Below, piece after piece: positions 6,671 to 7,166 of a DNA stretch of 7,166 nucleotides; position 1 is the stretch's first letter; every line of letters begins with the position of its first letter. A program made the position numbers and the translations under genes. The notes under the pieces are model-generated. The model saw nothing but the letters and a program-made list of their open reading frames with translations. It ran no database searches and was not told the DNA's origin. The DNA lies in the NCBI GenBank assembly GCA_007135745.1, contig SLIH01000427.1, forward strand, positions 1-7,166, given 5' to 3'. This stretch comes from Halomonas sp. (GTDB lineage: Bacteria; Pseudomonadota; Gammaproteobacteria; Pseudomonadales; Oleiphilaceae).

Positions 6671-7166
6671 TTAATCCGGTTCGGCACCCGGCGTATACCC
6701 ATCCTCAATTTCCGGCGCCACGGTGGTGGGGTCAATCCGCTGCGAAAACCAGTTCATTCGCCAGTCAAGATGTGGCCCCGTGGCACGCCCGGTGGCCCCG
6801 ACTTCGGCCACCAGGTCACCCTGGCGGACTTCATCGCCCACTTCCGCGTGCAGTCGACTCAGGTGCATCAGCGTTGAGGAGACCCCATAACCGTGATCAA
6901 TGATCAATGTGCCACCGGAAAAGTAGAGATCGGGTTCCGCCAGGGTTACCACCCCATCAGCCGGTGAAAGCACCTCCGTGCCTGTCGGTGCCGCCACGTC
7001 CACCCCATAATGCGGCTGCCGGGGTTCTCCATTGAAATAGCGCTGACTGCCATAGACGCCGGTAATGGGCCCCTCCACCGGCCAGACATAGTCTCCCAGA
7101 AAGTCTTCCCGCTCAGTCACTTCCGCCCGCGCCCGGCGCACCTGAGAGGCTTCATCGCGAATGCGC
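6671..7166 (-). CDS. M23 (LytM-type) metallopeptidase, C-terminal part, cut by window edge
   Basis: About 165 C-terminal residues are visible; the frame stays open through 7166, so the N-terminus, including any signal peptide, lies outside. The GTG at 7139-7141 is an internal Val, not a start. The M23 domain shows WPVEGPITGVYGSQR, the metal-binding HYGVDVAAPTGT (His at 7010-7012, Asp at 6998-7000), ADGVV, LIIDHGYGVSSTLMHLS, and GDEVRQGDLVAEVGATGRATGPHLDW. M23 enzymes cleave peptidoglycan cross-bridges or stem peptides, or act as division-hydrolase activators when degenerate. Here the usual HxH near the end is H-L-D, so the third zinc ligand is Asp rather than His. I recall other proteobacterial M23 proteins with the same GPHLDW block, so this looks like a subfamily trait rather than decay. 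It is followed at 41 nt by the response regulator on the same strand. The domain call is secure; catalytic activity is uncertain. Confidence 0.92.
   Translation of the reverse strand, partial: RIRDEASQVRRARAEVTEREDFLGDYVWPVEGPITGVYGSQRYFNGEPRQPHYGVDVAAPTGTEVLSPADGVVTLAEPDLYFSGGTLIIDHGYGVSSTLMHLSRLHAEVGDEVRQGDLVAEVGATGRATGPHLDWRMNWFSQRIDPTTVAPEIEDGYTPGAEPD

Overview
This 7.2 kb window looks like chromosomal DNA from a moderately GC-rich gammaproteobacterium. A marine, lipid-degrading lineage such as Marinobacter or a relative is my best guess, from the style of the proteins and the mix of a FadH-type dienoyl-CoA reductase, a MaoC-type dehydratase and OruR/ArgR-like AraC regulators. That placement is inference. 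No phage, insertion sequence or CRISPR signal is visible.

Layout, left to right. (1) The N-terminal 289 codons of fadH on the minus strand run off the left edge. (2) An AraC-family regulator (1012-2106, +) is transcribed divergently from fadH. (3) A compact minus-strand block follows: a consensus promoter (2319-2346), a complete tRNA-Asp(GTC) with encoded CCA (2225-2301), and, 74 nt downstream, an unreported-looking 30-residue acidic ORF (2058-2150) with a perfect Shine-Dalgarno sequence. This ORF is antisense to the last codons of the first AraC gene. (4) A second AraC-family regulator of the same architecture (2361-3401, -) ends just before the tRNA promoter. (5) A double-hotdog MaoC-like dehydratase (3563-4441, +) is divergent from the second AraC gene. 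(6) A minus-strand group contains the C-terminal part of an M23 metallopeptidase (right edge), a FixJ-like response regulator (6012-6629) and a REC-PAS-HisKA-HATPase kinase (4438-6015). The last two genes overlap by 4 bp.

Functionally, the left and central parts pair AraC regulators head-to-head with genes acting on acyl-CoA or acyl chains (fadH, MaoC), which suggests local lipid-responsive control. The right part is a translationally coupled, cytoplasmic phosphorelay that may be co-transcribed with an envelope peptidase. Its stimulus cannot be read from the sequence.

The most unusual item is the tRNA-Asp/acidic-peptide block. The peptide has 9 Asp in 30 residues, sits directly downstream of the tRNA that decodes Asp, and is preceded by a hairpin that would cover most of its Shine-Dalgarno sequence. 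This could be a small regulatory system coupling Asp-tRNA supply to a peptide, but that is a hypothesis only.
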